Shown: piece after piece, positions 27,111 to 35,515 of the stretch
How positions within the stretch are numbered: the stretch's first letter is position 1
How the letters are laid out: every line of letters starts with the position of its first letter
Assembly (NCBI GenBank): GCA_902492235.1
Contig: CABUKS010000019.1
Coordinates: 1-45,009, forward strand
From: an uncultured Collinsella sp.
GTDB taxonomy: Bacteria > Actinomycetota > Coriobacteriia > Coriobacteriales > Coriobacteriaceae
Length of the DNA: 45,009 nucleotides
Direction of reading: 5' to 3'
Notes under the pieces: generated by a model
The model's input: the letters and a program-made list of their open reading frames with translations, nothing else
Database searches by the model: none
Told to the model about the DNA's origin: nothing
Translations under genes and position numbers: made by a program

Positions 27111-28538
27111 CTACTCCCCCTCTCTGGGCAGGTCAAACGCACGCGCCGTCTCGTCGTACAGCGCGCGATAGTTGGCGAGCATCTGCTCGTGCAAAAAGAA
27201 CGTGGCAACACGACGCTGGCCGCGCTCCCCCATCTCAATGCGACGGGCGCGGCTTGTGCACATGCGCTCCATGGCATCGGCCAGGCCCTTACGATACATA
27301 GGCGGCGTCACAAAACCCGCCACGCCAAAGTCGTCGCCCGGGGCGCCCTCGAGCAGCTCGCGGCAGCAGCCGACCTCGGTCGTCACGCAGGGACGACGCG
27401 CCGCAAGCGACTCCAGCACGCTGAGCGGCTGGCCCTCGGAGATACTCGTCAAAATGGTAAAGTCGAGCTTTTCCATGTACTCGACCACGTTGACGCGGCC
27501 GGTAAAGATCAGGTCGCGCACGCCCAGGGTATCGACGAGTGCATGGCACTCGGCGCCGTACTCCTCGTCGTCCACGCCGCCCATGATGTGCAGGCGCACC
27601 TTGGGCAGGCGCTCGTGCAGCTCAAAGAAGGCATAGATCATGGTCTTGACGTCCTTGATGGGCGCCAGGCGCACCACCGCGCCAATGTCCACCCATCCGT
27701 CATCGGGCTTTAAGGGAATGTCCTTAAAGCGATCGAACTGGATGCCATTGGGAATGACCAGGCATTTGTCCGCATCGCAGCCCATATCAATCTGCGTCTT
27801 GCGGGCGTTATGAAACAGGCTCGTCACGCGAAAGGCGCGGCGGTAGATCTCCTCCGAAAGCAGGTAGAAAAAGCGGATCCAGCGATCCTTAAACGACGGC
27901 ACCACCCAGTCGGCGCGAATGATCTCTTCCTCGCGTTCGCGGGTATAGATGCCATGCTCGGTGAGCAGCACCGGCGCATGGTGAACGCTCGAACCCAGGC
28001 AGGCGAGCAGGCCGCCGTAGCCAGTCGAGATGGCGTGGTACACATCGGCCACCGGCACCTCGCTGCCCAGCAGGTAGAGCACAGGCAGCAGCATGGAGCG
28101 CATGGTATGGAATGCGTCGGCAAAGGGCGTGTAGGGATACTCGGCCAGGCACACGTCGCGAAAGATATCCATAAAGGCGCGGCTCTGCAAAAACGAGAGC
28201 GGATGCACGCGGCGGCGCTGGAAGATATCGAACAGCACGTCCCAATCCGGATTGGAGAGCGACACCAGGCGGCGCAGCGCCTCGCGCTCGCGGTCGTTAT
28301 AGTACGCCTCTTCCTGCTCGCCCGAAAGACGCAGGGCGTCGTCCAGAAACACCTCGTGCACCTCGACCACATTGCCGGGCAGCTCGTAGACAAACTTGCC
28401 GCGGTCGGCAGCATGCGCGCCAATCACCCACAGCACAAACTCGTGCTCGGGCATGGCCTGGATATAGCCGTGCATCCAGGTGGACACGCCGCCGTGCACA
28501 TAGGGGTAGCAGCCCTCGAGTACCAAGCAGATTCTCAT
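27111..28538 (-). CDS. pelF: Pel polysaccharide glycosyltransferase PelF (GT4)
   Basis: PelF is the cytoplasmic polymerase that uses UDP-N-acetylhexosamines. The 475-aa product shows the PelF-type N-terminus EGCYPYVHGGVSTW and a HGIYTREREEEI segment, then the GT-B C-terminal half with VRLAPIKDVKTMIYAF and the EX7E-type motif SEGQPLSVLESLAARRP. The start overlaps the preceding gene by 4 bp. Length and order (pelF then pelG) match characterised Pel clusters. Confidence 0.95.
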   Translation of the reverse strand: MRICLVLEGCYPYVHGGVSTWMHGYIQAMPEHEFVLWVIGAHAADRGKFVYELPGNVVEVHEVFLDDALRLSGEQEEAYYNDREREALRRLVSLSNPDWDVLFDIFQRRRVHPLSFLQSRAFMDIFRDVCLAEYPYTPFADAFHTMRSMLLPVLYLLGSEVPVADVYHAISTGYGGLLACLGSSVHHAPVLLTEHGIYTREREEEIIRADWVVPSFKDRWIRFFYLLSEEIYRRAFRVTSLFHNARKTQIDMGCDADKCLVIPNGIQFDRFKDIPLKPDDGWVDIGAVVRLAPIKDVKTMIYAFFELHERLPKVRLHIMGGVDDEEYGAECHALVDTLGVRDLIFTGRVNVVEYMEKLDFTILTSISEGQPLSVLESLAARRPCVTTEVGCCRELLEGAPGDDFGVAGFVTPPMYRKGLADAMERMCTSRARRIEMGERGQRRVATFFLHEQMLANYRALYDETARAFDLPREGE

Positions 28539-30415
28539 TTGTCGCCACCCTCCTTGCGCGCAATGGTCACCGTCTTGTCCGTGGCTTTGACCAGATACAG
28601 GTCGCCCGTCAGATGCGTAATCTCGCCACCCGCGACTGCACCCGGCTCGCCGTTATTGGCGCGGAACATGAGCCACGCTTCGTCGGGGAAATTGCCCAGA
28701 CTGAGCGTCCAGGCATCCGCGCCGGTATCCACGCTCACCGTCACGGACGAAAAGCGCTGGATGGCGCCCGAGCATTCCGAGCCGGTCTGGCGACGCAGGT
28801 CGGACGCAGACTTGGTAAGCCAGTCCAGGTAGTCGGTCAGGCCGCCCTTGTAGACCTCCCAACCTTCCGTAGCGCCGCGATCGGGATCGAGCAGGTCGTC
28901 CGGGTGCATAAAGTGCGTGCTCACGTAGTGCATGTTGAGCTCGGACACGGCGGCGAGACGCATATAGGAATCGTCGACCATGCCGCCCGAGACAATACGC
29001 GGCTGCTCCACAATGCCATCGCTCGCCACACCAAACTCCTGCACGTACGGCAGGTCGGTGCCGTCCTCAAAATACGTACTGGCAACGGTCTTAATGCGCG
29101 GCACGTCCTCGCCAATAATCTTGCGAGCGCGTACCGAAAGGATATTTGACGGCGGCACGTAGACCGAGCCGTGCGCGTTGGGCAGCACCTCGTCCTGAAA
29201 GGCGATAAGCTCGTCGAGCGATGCGACGAGCGTCTCCTTGTTCTTCCACGTCTTGTAGTCGTACAGCGTGCCGTAGTCGGTATCCCAGAGCGCCAGCGGC
29301 TGATGGTTGTAGCCATGAAAGCCCAGCTCTCCGCCCATCTGCAGCAGCATGCCACCAAAGTAGCGGAACTGCGTGGTATCGGCTTGACGAGCAGGCTCGG
29401 TCTGGTTGACCGCGTCCTCGTAGTTTTCGATCATCACGCCGGTATAGCGAATGCCGTACTTTTGCGCGAGCTTTTGCAGATCGGGCCACCAGACCTTGGC
29501 ATAAAAGTCGGCGATGGAAAGCCCGTAGTCGCGCTTGATGTAGGTGCCGTCGCCCGAAGGCACGGGACTGGGAAAGTCGTCCAGATAGAAGACGGCGCTG
29601 TTGATGACCGGATAGGCCGTGGCATCACCCAGCAAGCTTATGGCCGAGGCATAGAACCCACGCATGACCTTGTCGTAGATGCCAATGTTGCACACCACGG
29701 TGTGACCACTGCCGCAATCGTTAGACCAAATGAGCGGCGCGCCCGTGTCACCGGTCCTTGCCCATACGTGCGCCGTTTCGCGCAATGAAACCGTGAGCGA
29801 CGAATCAAAGGGATCCGAGAACTCATAGCGCTCTCCTCCGCCCAACATAAAGTCCTCGCTCGGAACGATACTTTCAGCTGTCGCATAGTCATATCCGGCC
29901 GATTCGATCCCAAGCTTGGAAGCAATAGCCTGCAGGCAGTTCGAGTTATCTGGCGTCATGCCCAGCATGAGTGAGCCGCCCGCACTCACCCAACTCATCA
30001 GATCGGTCAGATGCGTACCCAGTCCGTCAAGCGAGGGCATAAGCACAATCACGCGATCAAACGACGTGAGCGATGGGATCGCGTCCGCACCGTCGGTGGC
30101 AATATCAACATCGCGATGGGCGATCTTCATGTCCAGCAAAATCTGGTCGAACTGGTCTTTAACGTCCTCGACGCCAGCTTGATCGGAATCGGTAATGACC
30201 AGGCATGTGGGCTTTTGGCCAAAGATTGCCGAGGAGGCCGGCACTGCATCGTTGGCGGCAAGCATCCCCAGCTTATGCTGGCCCGCACTGTACTGCACGC
30301 CGGCACGCTCCACCAGCAGCACGGCGGCCATGGCAATAAAGACCGCCCACACCACGAGGAGTCCCATCCAACGAAAGCGGCCTGCACGGTCGCGGATATG
30401 TTGCGCCACGCTCAT
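28535..30415 (-). CDS. PelA-like polysaccharide deacetylase-type membrane protein (DUF2194-like)
   Basis: A 626-aa protein with an N-terminal signal anchor (residues 17-36). A flavodoxin-like or GATase-like domain follows (about 70-260), then a CE4-like deacetylase region with FYLDDFPSP (D279, D280) and GFHGYNHQPL (H367, H371), the Asp-Asp and HxxxH metal triad pattern. A C-terminal beta domain ends it. In Pseudomonas, PelA combines a hydrolase and a deacetylase; Gram-positive Pel clusters carry a deacetylase-only version at this position. No glycoside hydrolase domain is recognised here. It overlaps pelE and pelF by 4 bp each, supporting a PelA(DA) role, active outside the membrane. Confidence 0.82.
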   Translation of the reverse strand: MSVAQHIRDRAGRFRWMGLLVVWAVFIAMAAVLLVERAGVQYSAGQHKLGMLAANDAVPASSAIFGQKPTCLVITDSDQAGVEDVKDQFDQILLDMKIAHRDVDIATDGADAIPSLTSFDRVIVLMPSLDGLGTHLTDLMSWVSAGGSLMLGMTPDNSNCLQAIASKLGIESAGYDYATAESIVPSEDFMLGGGERYEFSDPFDSSLTVSLRETAHVWARTGDTGAPLIWSNDCGSGHTVVCNIGIYDKVMRGFYASAISLLGDATAYPVINSAVFYLDDFPSPVPSGDGTYIKRDYGLSIADFYAKVWWPDLQKLAQKYGIRYTGVMIENYEDAVNQTEPARQADTTQFRYFGGMLLQMGGELGFHGYNHQPLALWDTDYGTLYDYKTWKNKETLVASLDELIAFQDEVLPNAHGSVYVPPSNILSVRARKIIGEDVPRIKTVASTYFEDGTDLPYVQEFGVASDGIVEQPRIVSGGMVDDSYMRLAAVSELNMHYVSTHFMHPDDLLDPDRGATEGWEVYKGGLTDYLDWLTKSASDLRRQTGSECSGAIQRFSSVTVSVDTGADAWTLSLGNFPDEAWLMFRANNGEPGAVAGGEITHLTGDLYLVKATDKTVTIARKEGGDK

Positions 30416-31317
30416 CTAGCCTCCTCCCCGTCGCGCCAAAACGCCAACTTTTCGCGGTTGTCGGCGCTCAAATACACATGTTGCTTGTCAATCGCATTGA
30501 TCACACGGTGAACCTCGTCACCGTCGCGGCGCATCACGGCCAGGCGCAGGCAAAGCATCCAAACCTCCTGCTCCTCGGGCACGTCGAGCACCAGCTGGTC
30601 GATCACGGCCTGCGCCTCGTCGATCTGTCCGACATCGGCCAGCGCCGTCGCATATCGAATGCGCAGCTCAAAGGTGTCCTCGCGCTCGCAGCGACGCGCA
30701 AGCAGGCGCGCGTACTGTTGGCGCTGAATCTGAGCAACGCGCCCCTCAGCCAAGCCCGAGCCCAAGTATTCACCAAGAAAATCGCAGTATTCGTTGAGGT
30801 TTTGCGCACTCGGGTCCGTCTTAAAGGCACGCTCCAGCTGCTGCAGTTTAAGGTCGGACTCCTTGGAGATCTGCGCCACCGCCGTCGCGGCATAGTGCGC
30901 CACCTCAACGTCGTCGTTAAGCTTAGCCGCCTGTAGCTGCGCCAGGTACGCGTCGGGCTCCTCGGTGAGCATGGAAAGCATTAGACGGCGCCGGTATGCC
31001 GGGTCGTTGACGATGAGCGCCTCCTCGAGCGGGACCACGCCTGCATCGGCGTCACGGTCGTGCACCAAGATGCTGCGATGCAGGTCGTCGTTAAAGCGCA
31101 GCGACTCCAGCGCAGACTCTTTCAGCCCCTCGCCAAACACCGCGCTGCGGACCGATAGCAGAACCACCATCAACGGGCCCCACAGCGGCACCAGCACTAT
31201 CACAGCCAGCATGTGTCCGCGCACCGGCAGCAGGCCCAGCTTCATAAGCGTCCACAGCATCAGACAAACCAGCGCATGAATCAGCAGCAAGACGGCAGCA
31301 ACGACAAGCGAGATCAA
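30412..31317 (-). CDS. pelE: PelE-like TPR membrane protein
   Basis: A 301-aa protein with two membrane helices in the first 60 residues followed by a helical TPR-like domain (residues about 85-290, with AHYAATAVAQISKES and YATALADVGQIDEAQAVIDQ). This matches PelE, an inner-membrane scaffold of the Pel synthase complex. Sequence signatures are weak, and the call relies on topology and the pelD-pelE-pelA-pelF-pelG order. It overlaps both neighbours by 4 bp. Confidence 0.78.
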   Translation of the reverse strand: MISLVVAAVLLLIHALVCLMLWTLMKLGLLPVRGHMLAVIVLVPLWGPLMVVLLSVRSAVFGEGLKESALESLRFNDDLHRSILVHDRDADAGVVPLEEALIVNDPAYRRRLMLSMLTEEPDAYLAQLQAAKLNDDVEVAHYAATAVAQISKESDLKLQQLERAFKTDPSAQNLNEYCDFLGEYLGSGLAEGRVAQIQRQQYARLLARRCEREDTFELRIRYATALADVGQIDEAQAVIDQLVLDVPEEQEVWMLCLRLAVMRRDGDEVHRVINAIDKQHVYLSADNREKLAFWRDGEEAR

Positions 31318-33452
31318 GCGACACTCCCCTCGCCGTCACCGGTGTAAGAGATGTGCTGCAGCAGCGCCACGATGTCCACGCCGTCGACGGGCTCCACCGC
31401 AATCTGCTTGGCGCTCAGGCGCTCGCGGATAATGGGCAGATCGCACGCCTTTGCCTGGCGCATAAGCAGATAGAGCACGTCGCCGTCGACCAAGCCCGCC
31501 GCGTCGCTCTCGCGGATTGCCGGCCCAATTGCGCCCACCAGCTCGCCGACAGGCTCCGCGCCCGGTACCACGCGCAGGAGCAAAAAACTCCCCATCTTGC
31601 TATCTGCCAGCGCCTGCTCCGCCGCGAGCTCTTGGCCAAAGGCAGCCTGCTTGAGCACGCAAGTACCGTCAACGCAGCGTTTATCCTGCGCCACCGCCTC
31701 ATAGTCAAAAGCACGGCCCAGCGCGCTTTCGACCAGCCCGCACAAGATGCGGAACAGGTTTTGATAATAGAGGGTCATTTGGTTTTCGGCCGCACTACGC
31801 ACAAAGATCAACACGGCGGGCGCCCCGTCGCGCTCGATCGTGTATCCAAACATGGGAAGCCCCGGCGTCAGCTCGCGGTTCACCCACAGGTTCGAACGAG
31901 CCCCGTCGCCCAAAAGAGGTACAAGCTGCTCAAGCGTGAGCGAACGTGCGGCATCTTCGGCAATCGCGGGACTTGCTGCCACCAGGCGTGCAAATGCCCC
32001 GCCCGAAACATGGTAGATCGCGACCGAATCGTTCTCGAGGATCTCGCCCAGAAGCTCGCAGCACTTGCGATAGATGTCGCGAGGGTTGAGCACATCGAGC
32101 TCCTGCGTCACGGCAAAGATCTTGCCAAAGCTGTCGTGGCGACCCACGATCTGGCGCCTGTACGCGCGCTTGTCCTCAATAGCGTCATGGTAGAGCTGCG
32201 TAAGGAACGTATTGCGGTTGCGCACGAGCTCGTTTTGATCGCGCTCCGCCCTAATGGCTTCGCTGTTGCGCAGCTGCACATAGCCGCATACGGCACCTAC
32301 AACAAAGTACGCAATAAACGGTAGCCAGTTGGACGGCTCGTAGAACAGACCCTGGAAGGTATAGCCGTACTGAGTAAAGTAGCTGGCTGCCAAACCCACC
32401 GACGCCAGCAGCGCCGCAACCAGGCCAAAGTCCAAGCCATACAGCGTGCCGATCAGCACCACGTAGAGCAGGCGATAATCGAGCACGTTGAGCTGGGCCG
32501 ATTGTGAGAACAGATGCTCCAGCACCTCGAACAGAGCCCAGGCAACGCCCGTCTCCAGGCATTTGATGGGCAGCGAGCGCATCTGGATGCGGTCGATGGC
32601 GGCACGCAAGGGGTTGACCTTCTTCGCGCGACCGGCATCCCAACGCGCCTGAATGGTCGAAAGATCGCGCAGCAGGTCGTACCGCTGAAACCAACCATAG
32701 CGCACGCGAACGACGTCGCTGACGGGCAGGGCGTAGCCGGCAGAATCGCCATAGGCAACGGCAAGGCCAGGGAACAGTGCCTTGAGGGCGTCGCCCACCT
32801 CACCCGCAGTGTGATGGAAGGTATCGGCAACGTCGAGCGTCTCAAAGTTACCATCCCAGCTGTCGAAGATACGGCGTACCAGCACCGCAAGCTCCTCGGC
32901 ACACAGCAGGGGAAATGCCGCATCCTGCGCGCCCTGCAGAGCAACCGATCCGGTTGAGCAAGCATCGAACAACGGCACCAAAAATGGGTCCTCCAGCGCG
33001 GCAGACGCGGTATACAGGAACGGCACGCGCAGAATCTTAGTCTGAACGCCCTCGCGAGCAGCGTAGTAGCGGCACAGGTCGTTTGACGCACGGGCGATAA
33101 TTCCCTTGCCCGTTCGCCCCGCGGCATCGGCGGCACCCTCGGCACCCGCGGGCCCCGCTACGTACAGCAGTTGGACCCGGCGACCCGCGCACGCACGAAA
33201 GACCGAGCGCAGCAGCTCGATATCGCCCACGGTATCGGTATGCGGGGTAAGGTAATTAGACAGGTAGACCACGCGTTCGAACTCGTAGGCCTGATCCAGG
33301 TGTTGCAGAAGCTCTTTCCACGAGGCATGGGGCGATGACTCATCGCGGCGTGCTTCCGCGGCAGCGACGACCTGCACATGGTCCCCGGGGAACGCCTTGG
33401 CACAAAAGTCATCGTCAACATATGCGGTGTTGCCAACAACCAGCACCTCCAT
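31314..33452 (-). CDS. pelD: PelD-like c-di-GMP receptor fused to an N-terminal epimerase-like domain
   Basis: A 712-aa multidomain protein. Residues 1-270 look like an extended short-chain dehydrogenase/epimerase fold (VLVVGNTAYVDD, then VVYLSNYLTP and TKILRVPFLYT), with the glycine-rich cofactor motif degenerate. About four membrane helices follow (roughly 305-400), then a coiled linker, a GAF domain (about 440-590) and a degenerate GGDEF domain. Here IRESD provides an RxxD motif (R647-D650), spaced five residues before VDGDV, which replaces GGDEF. This mirrors the inhibitory-site arrangement of Pseudomonas PelD, which binds c-di-GMP and does not make it. GGGGAGGGG precedes the ATG. It is the first gene of the operon. 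Confidence 0.85.
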   Translation of the reverse strand: MEVLVVGNTAYVDDDFCAKAFPGDHVQVVAAAEARRDESSPHASWKELLQHLDQAYEFERVVYLSNYLTPHTDTVGDIELLRSVFRACAGRRVQLLYVAGPAGAEGAADAAGRTGKGIIARASNDLCRYYAAREGVQTKILRVPFLYTASAALEDPFLVPLFDACSTGSVALQGAQDAAFPLLCAEELAVLVRRIFDSWDGNFETLDVADTFHHTAGEVGDALKALFPGLAVAYGDSAGYALPVSDVVRVRYGWFQRYDLLRDLSTIQARWDAGRAKKVNPLRAAIDRIQMRSLPIKCLETGVAWALFEVLEHLFSQSAQLNVLDYRLLYVVLIGTLYGLDFGLVAALLASVGLAASYFTQYGYTFQGLFYEPSNWLPFIAYFVVGAVCGYVQLRNSEAIRAERDQNELVRNRNTFLTQLYHDAIEDKRAYRRQIVGRHDSFGKIFAVTQELDVLNPRDIYRKCCELLGEILENDSVAIYHVSGGAFARLVAASPAIAEDAARSLTLEQLVPLLGDGARSNLWVNRELTPGLPMFGYTIERDGAPAVLIFVRSAAENQMTLYYQNLFRILCGLVESALGRAFDYEAVAQDKRCVDGTCVLKQAAFGQELAAEQALADSKMGSFLLLRVVPGAEPVGELVGAIGPAIRESDAAGLVDGDVLYLLMRQAKACDLPIIRERLSAKQIAVEPVDGVDIVALLQHISYTGDGEGSVA

Positions 33453-33602
33453 GGCGCACCCCTCCCCTTAATTCCACATTTGTCATAGTCAAACATGCGT
33501 TTTTTACACTGTCAACGCGAGTTGGAACGCCTTTAAGGCTGTTTTAAGAACTTTTTTAGGAAATGAGGGGGCTTCGAGAGTGCAAAATGAGTGCCCAATC
33601 CT

Positions 33603-33723
33603 GAAGTATGCGGCAAATTGTTGATATGCCGACCACGCCGGATAGTAGCAACGCTTCTACCTGCGGTTTCTTTACATGAAAAGGGCGATGTGCTCGAGGG
33701 TTCCGAAATTTGCCGCATACTTC
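33603..33723. repeat. Inverted-repeat element A, 121 bp
   Basis: Perfect 17-bp terminal inverted repeats (33603-33619 and 33707-33723; GAAGTATGCGGCAAATT) enclose a body with CTACCTGCGGTTT. It is related in length and layout to elements B and C. Confidence 0.85.
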
Positions 33724-33736
33724 CGTCGAGCGTTTC

Positions 33737-33860
33737 CGGAAGTGCGGTGAAAAACCGAGATCTGTCGACTAGGCCCCTGTTTTAGGCATCCGCGACCTGC
33801 GGTTTTGTTGCCGAAATTCGGTTTATGCTCAGAGGTTTCCGATTTTTCCCCGCACTTCCG
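33737..33860. repeat. Inverted-repeat element B, 124 bp
   Basis: Imperfect 22-bp inverted arms (33737-33758 and 33839-33860; CGGAAGTGCGG core), a shared inner GACCTGCGGTTT, and a trailing AAATAC...AACCCACTG...GAAGC segment to about 33892. It is a close relative of element C, 1.86 kb away. Confidence 0.85.
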
Positions 33861-33930
33861 AAATACACGGTAAATAACCCACTGTCCCGAAGCGAAAACA
33901 CGACAGCATCCAGTAGTCGCGAATACATCA

Positions 33931-33965
33931 AAGGGCCGTTGATGGAAAACCGAACAACGGCCCTT
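33931..33965. terminator. Stem-loop of unknown gene association
   Basis: AAGGGCCGTTG and CAACGGCCCTT form a perfect 11-bp stem with a 13-nt loop, followed on the plus strand by CTTTGTT. It looks like a plus-strand intrinsic terminator, but no plus-strand gene ends here. It may be a relic. Confidence 0.45.
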
Positions 33966-34187
33966 CTTTGTTATCGCCTCACTTAGAGTCCGGGACGACT
34001 GTGTCACTGAGGGCATTCTCTCAGACCGCCCAGTGACTCAACAATTCGACAAGTGGCAATGTGGCTGTTCGGTTCCAGCCTTCAGCTAAATAACTAGGGG
34101 ATACCCTCCTGAAAGGAACCCCTTGTAAAACGATGGCTTGCATAAGACCGCTTTAAGAACATCTTCAAAGGATGGGGTGGAAGGGGG

Positions 34188-34613
34188 CTAAATTGCGAAC
34201 CCAATCTGTGGCAGATAAAGTGGCCCCCACACTCCACCAGCTGCGACATTTTCAATAATGCCTCTTGCATAGGAATACAGGTCCTGCATACCGGTGCTAA
34301 GTGCTTCTCTGTCAAAAGCATCGTCATCTAAATCCGCAGGAGCGCGATATATGCCGGAGACGGATATTTCGGAACGATAGTAATGACCTTCATTGCTGGG
34401 TAGAAGCTCTATAACTAAATTGAGCTGGCGAAACCTGGTTCCGTTTTCGTCCGAAAATGCGCTGGTGATAGCATTTCTGACGTTGCATTCGACGCCAGAC
34501 TTATTGACGCCCTCTTTCGGAGTCATTCCGCCATCAAATGAAAAACTATCCACTTTTCTAGTCACGCATGTAATCAGCGGAGATTCAATGCGTTGCTTCT
34601 GTAGCGTTTCCAT
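34188..34613 (-). CDS. SecB-like chaperone of a toxin-antitoxin-chaperone module
   Basis: The 141-aa product resembles the SecB-like family: a central beta-sheet with RQLNLVIELLPSN and YYRSEISVSGIYRAP, then a helix with YARGIIENVAAGG and a conserved-looking end GVWGPLYLPQIGF. SecB chaperones hold unfolded proteins; dedicated versions in TAC systems protect the antitoxin. The start codon follows the antitoxin stop immediately (TAAATG), and the Shine-Dalgarno GGAG lies inside the last antitoxin codons, so translation is coupled. Sequence similarity alone is modest; the gene order toxin-antitoxin-chaperone carries much of the call. Confidence 0.72.
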   Translation of the reverse strand: METLQKQRIESPLITCVTRKVDSFSFDGGMTPKEGVNKSGVECNVRNAITSAFSDENGTRFRQLNLVIELLPSNEGHYYRSEISVSGIYRAPADLDDDAFDREALSTGMQDLYSYARGIIENVAAGGVWGPLYLPQIGFAI

Positions 34614-35126
34614 TTACATCTCCAATCGAAAGGCATTCTCTTCTGCCAAAGGAGTCGAGTCCCTATAAGCCGGGGCTTCTCCTCCCTGTATCACCGAAAA
34701 TTGTGATGTATTAAGTCCCGAGGTCGTCTCATCAGAAGAAAGACCCAGATATTTGCGAACCTCGGGGACGTCTCGAATGAGCTTCATAAGATTATTTGCG
34801 GTAATAGACTGTTGTGACGCCCCGTTCTCCCAACGAGATGCCGTTGGTTTTGAAACCCCTAAAAGCGACTCAAATTCATGCTGAGTTAAACCGAGATCAG
34901 AGCGCAAATCTTTAATATCGGAGGGAGAAAGAAGTTCATGTGTCTTGGCATATTGCGAAGCCAGCGCATGGGCGAGCTTAGTCGCCTCTGCAGCGGTCAT
35001 TTCATCGTTGCCGCACTCACAAATATAATGCTCAATTCCTTTTACCGTTATTTGCTCGCCACGGTATGATTCAGACATTGGCGCCGTGGTAAACTGCATT
35101 ACTTTGCCACATTCCATGCAACGCAT
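34614..35126 (-). CDS. MqsA-type antitoxin with C-terminal extension
   Basis: A 170-aa protein with an N-terminal zinc-binding domain (C3, C6, C36, C38; MRCMECGK, YICECGND) containing the MqsA-like YRGEQITVKGI strand. A linker and an HTH_3-type domain follow (about 68-115; LGLTQHEFESLLGVSKPTASRWENG). The start at 35126 has AAAGGAGGAGCC directly upstream. About 40 residues continue beyond the DNA-binding domain, a place where TAC antitoxins carry their chaperone-addiction segment. It would neutralise the toxin and repress its own operon. The toxin gene ends 10 nt upstream. Confidence 0.85.
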   Translation of the reverse strand: MRCMECGKVMQFTTAPMSESYRGEQITVKGIEHYICECGNDEMTAAEATKLAHALASQYAKTHELLSPSDIKDLRSDLGLTQHEFESLLGVSKPTASRWENGASQQSITANNLMKLIRDVPEVRKYLGLSSDETTSGLNTSQFSVIQGGEAPAYRDSTPLAEENAFRLEM

Positions 35127-35136
35127 GGCTCCTCCT

Positions 35137-35484
35137 TTAATGAATATATCCATCGATGTTCGCAGACAAAACGTTCAAATGTGCATTGCCTTCAGAATCG
35201 ATTAAAAACTTGACGTACCAATCCTCGCATTCAAAACCTCGGCACTCATAGACATCTGCGTAAACACCATGCAAAGGGCCATCCATGTCGAGCGCAATGG
35301 ATTTTCTAAAGTCGCCAGGCTCCAGATAATCAAAAAGGTCAACAAGGAAATGGTCGATGTCCAGATAGCCAAACTGGTTCATCAGGTGCCTGCGCACCCT
35401 ACCGTTTACCATCATCTTTCCCAAACGAGCTAAAGACTTCGCTTCGTCAAGTGAATATGTCGGTCGGAGCTTGGTTCGATTCAT
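35137..35484 (-). CDS. MqsR-like mRNA interferase toxin
   Basis: A 115-aa protein of the MqsR fold (RelE-like): YSLDEAKSLARLGKMMVNGRVRR matches the N-terminal helix region, and DFRKS (D58-S62) matches the MqsR SDFYKS segment with the catalytic-type lysine. YADVY and WYVKFLI match the QDVY and VYLKI strands; a Gln seen in E. coli MqsR is Ala here. MqsR cleaves mRNA, mostly at GCU sites; the specificity of this copy is unknown. I prefer the ATG at 35484, with AAGGGG upstream, to the GTG at 35490. A palindromic operator starts 11 bp upstream. Confidence 0.8.
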   Translation of the reverse strand: MNRTKLRPTYSLDEAKSLARLGKMMVNGRVRRHLMNQFGYLDIDHFLVDLFDYLEPGDFRKSIALDMDGPLHGVYADVYECRGFECEDWYVKFLIDSEGNAHLNVLSANIDGYIH

Positions 35485-35494
35485 AACCACCCCT

Positions 35495-35515
35495 TAGTTA
35501 GCATGATGCTAACTA
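35495..35515. promoter_or_regulatory. Palindromic operator of the toxin-antitoxin-chaperone operon
   Basis: TAGTTAGCAT and ATGCTAACTA flank a single G: a perfect 21-bp palindrome 11 bp before the toxin start. It is the obvious candidate binding site for the HTH antitoxin. Confidence 0.7.

Larger units (their letters stand above)
33453..34187. other. Gene-free repeat-rich region upstream of the pel operon
   Basis: No credible gene is present. The stretch holds two 121-124-bp inverted-repeat elements (listed separately), a stem-loop at 33931-33965, and a hairpin at about 34000-34037. It also holds sequence near 33530-33600 that recurs at 34140-34215. TTGACA at 33510-33515 on the minus strand could be the -35 of the pel operon, but no good -10 follows. 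Short open frames here follow the repeats and have no ribosome-binding sites. Confidence 0.6.

Noticed and set aside
33672..34016. 114-aa minus-strand open frame
   Set aside because: It runs across inverted-repeat element B and the stem-loop, lacks a ribosome-binding site and resembles no protein.
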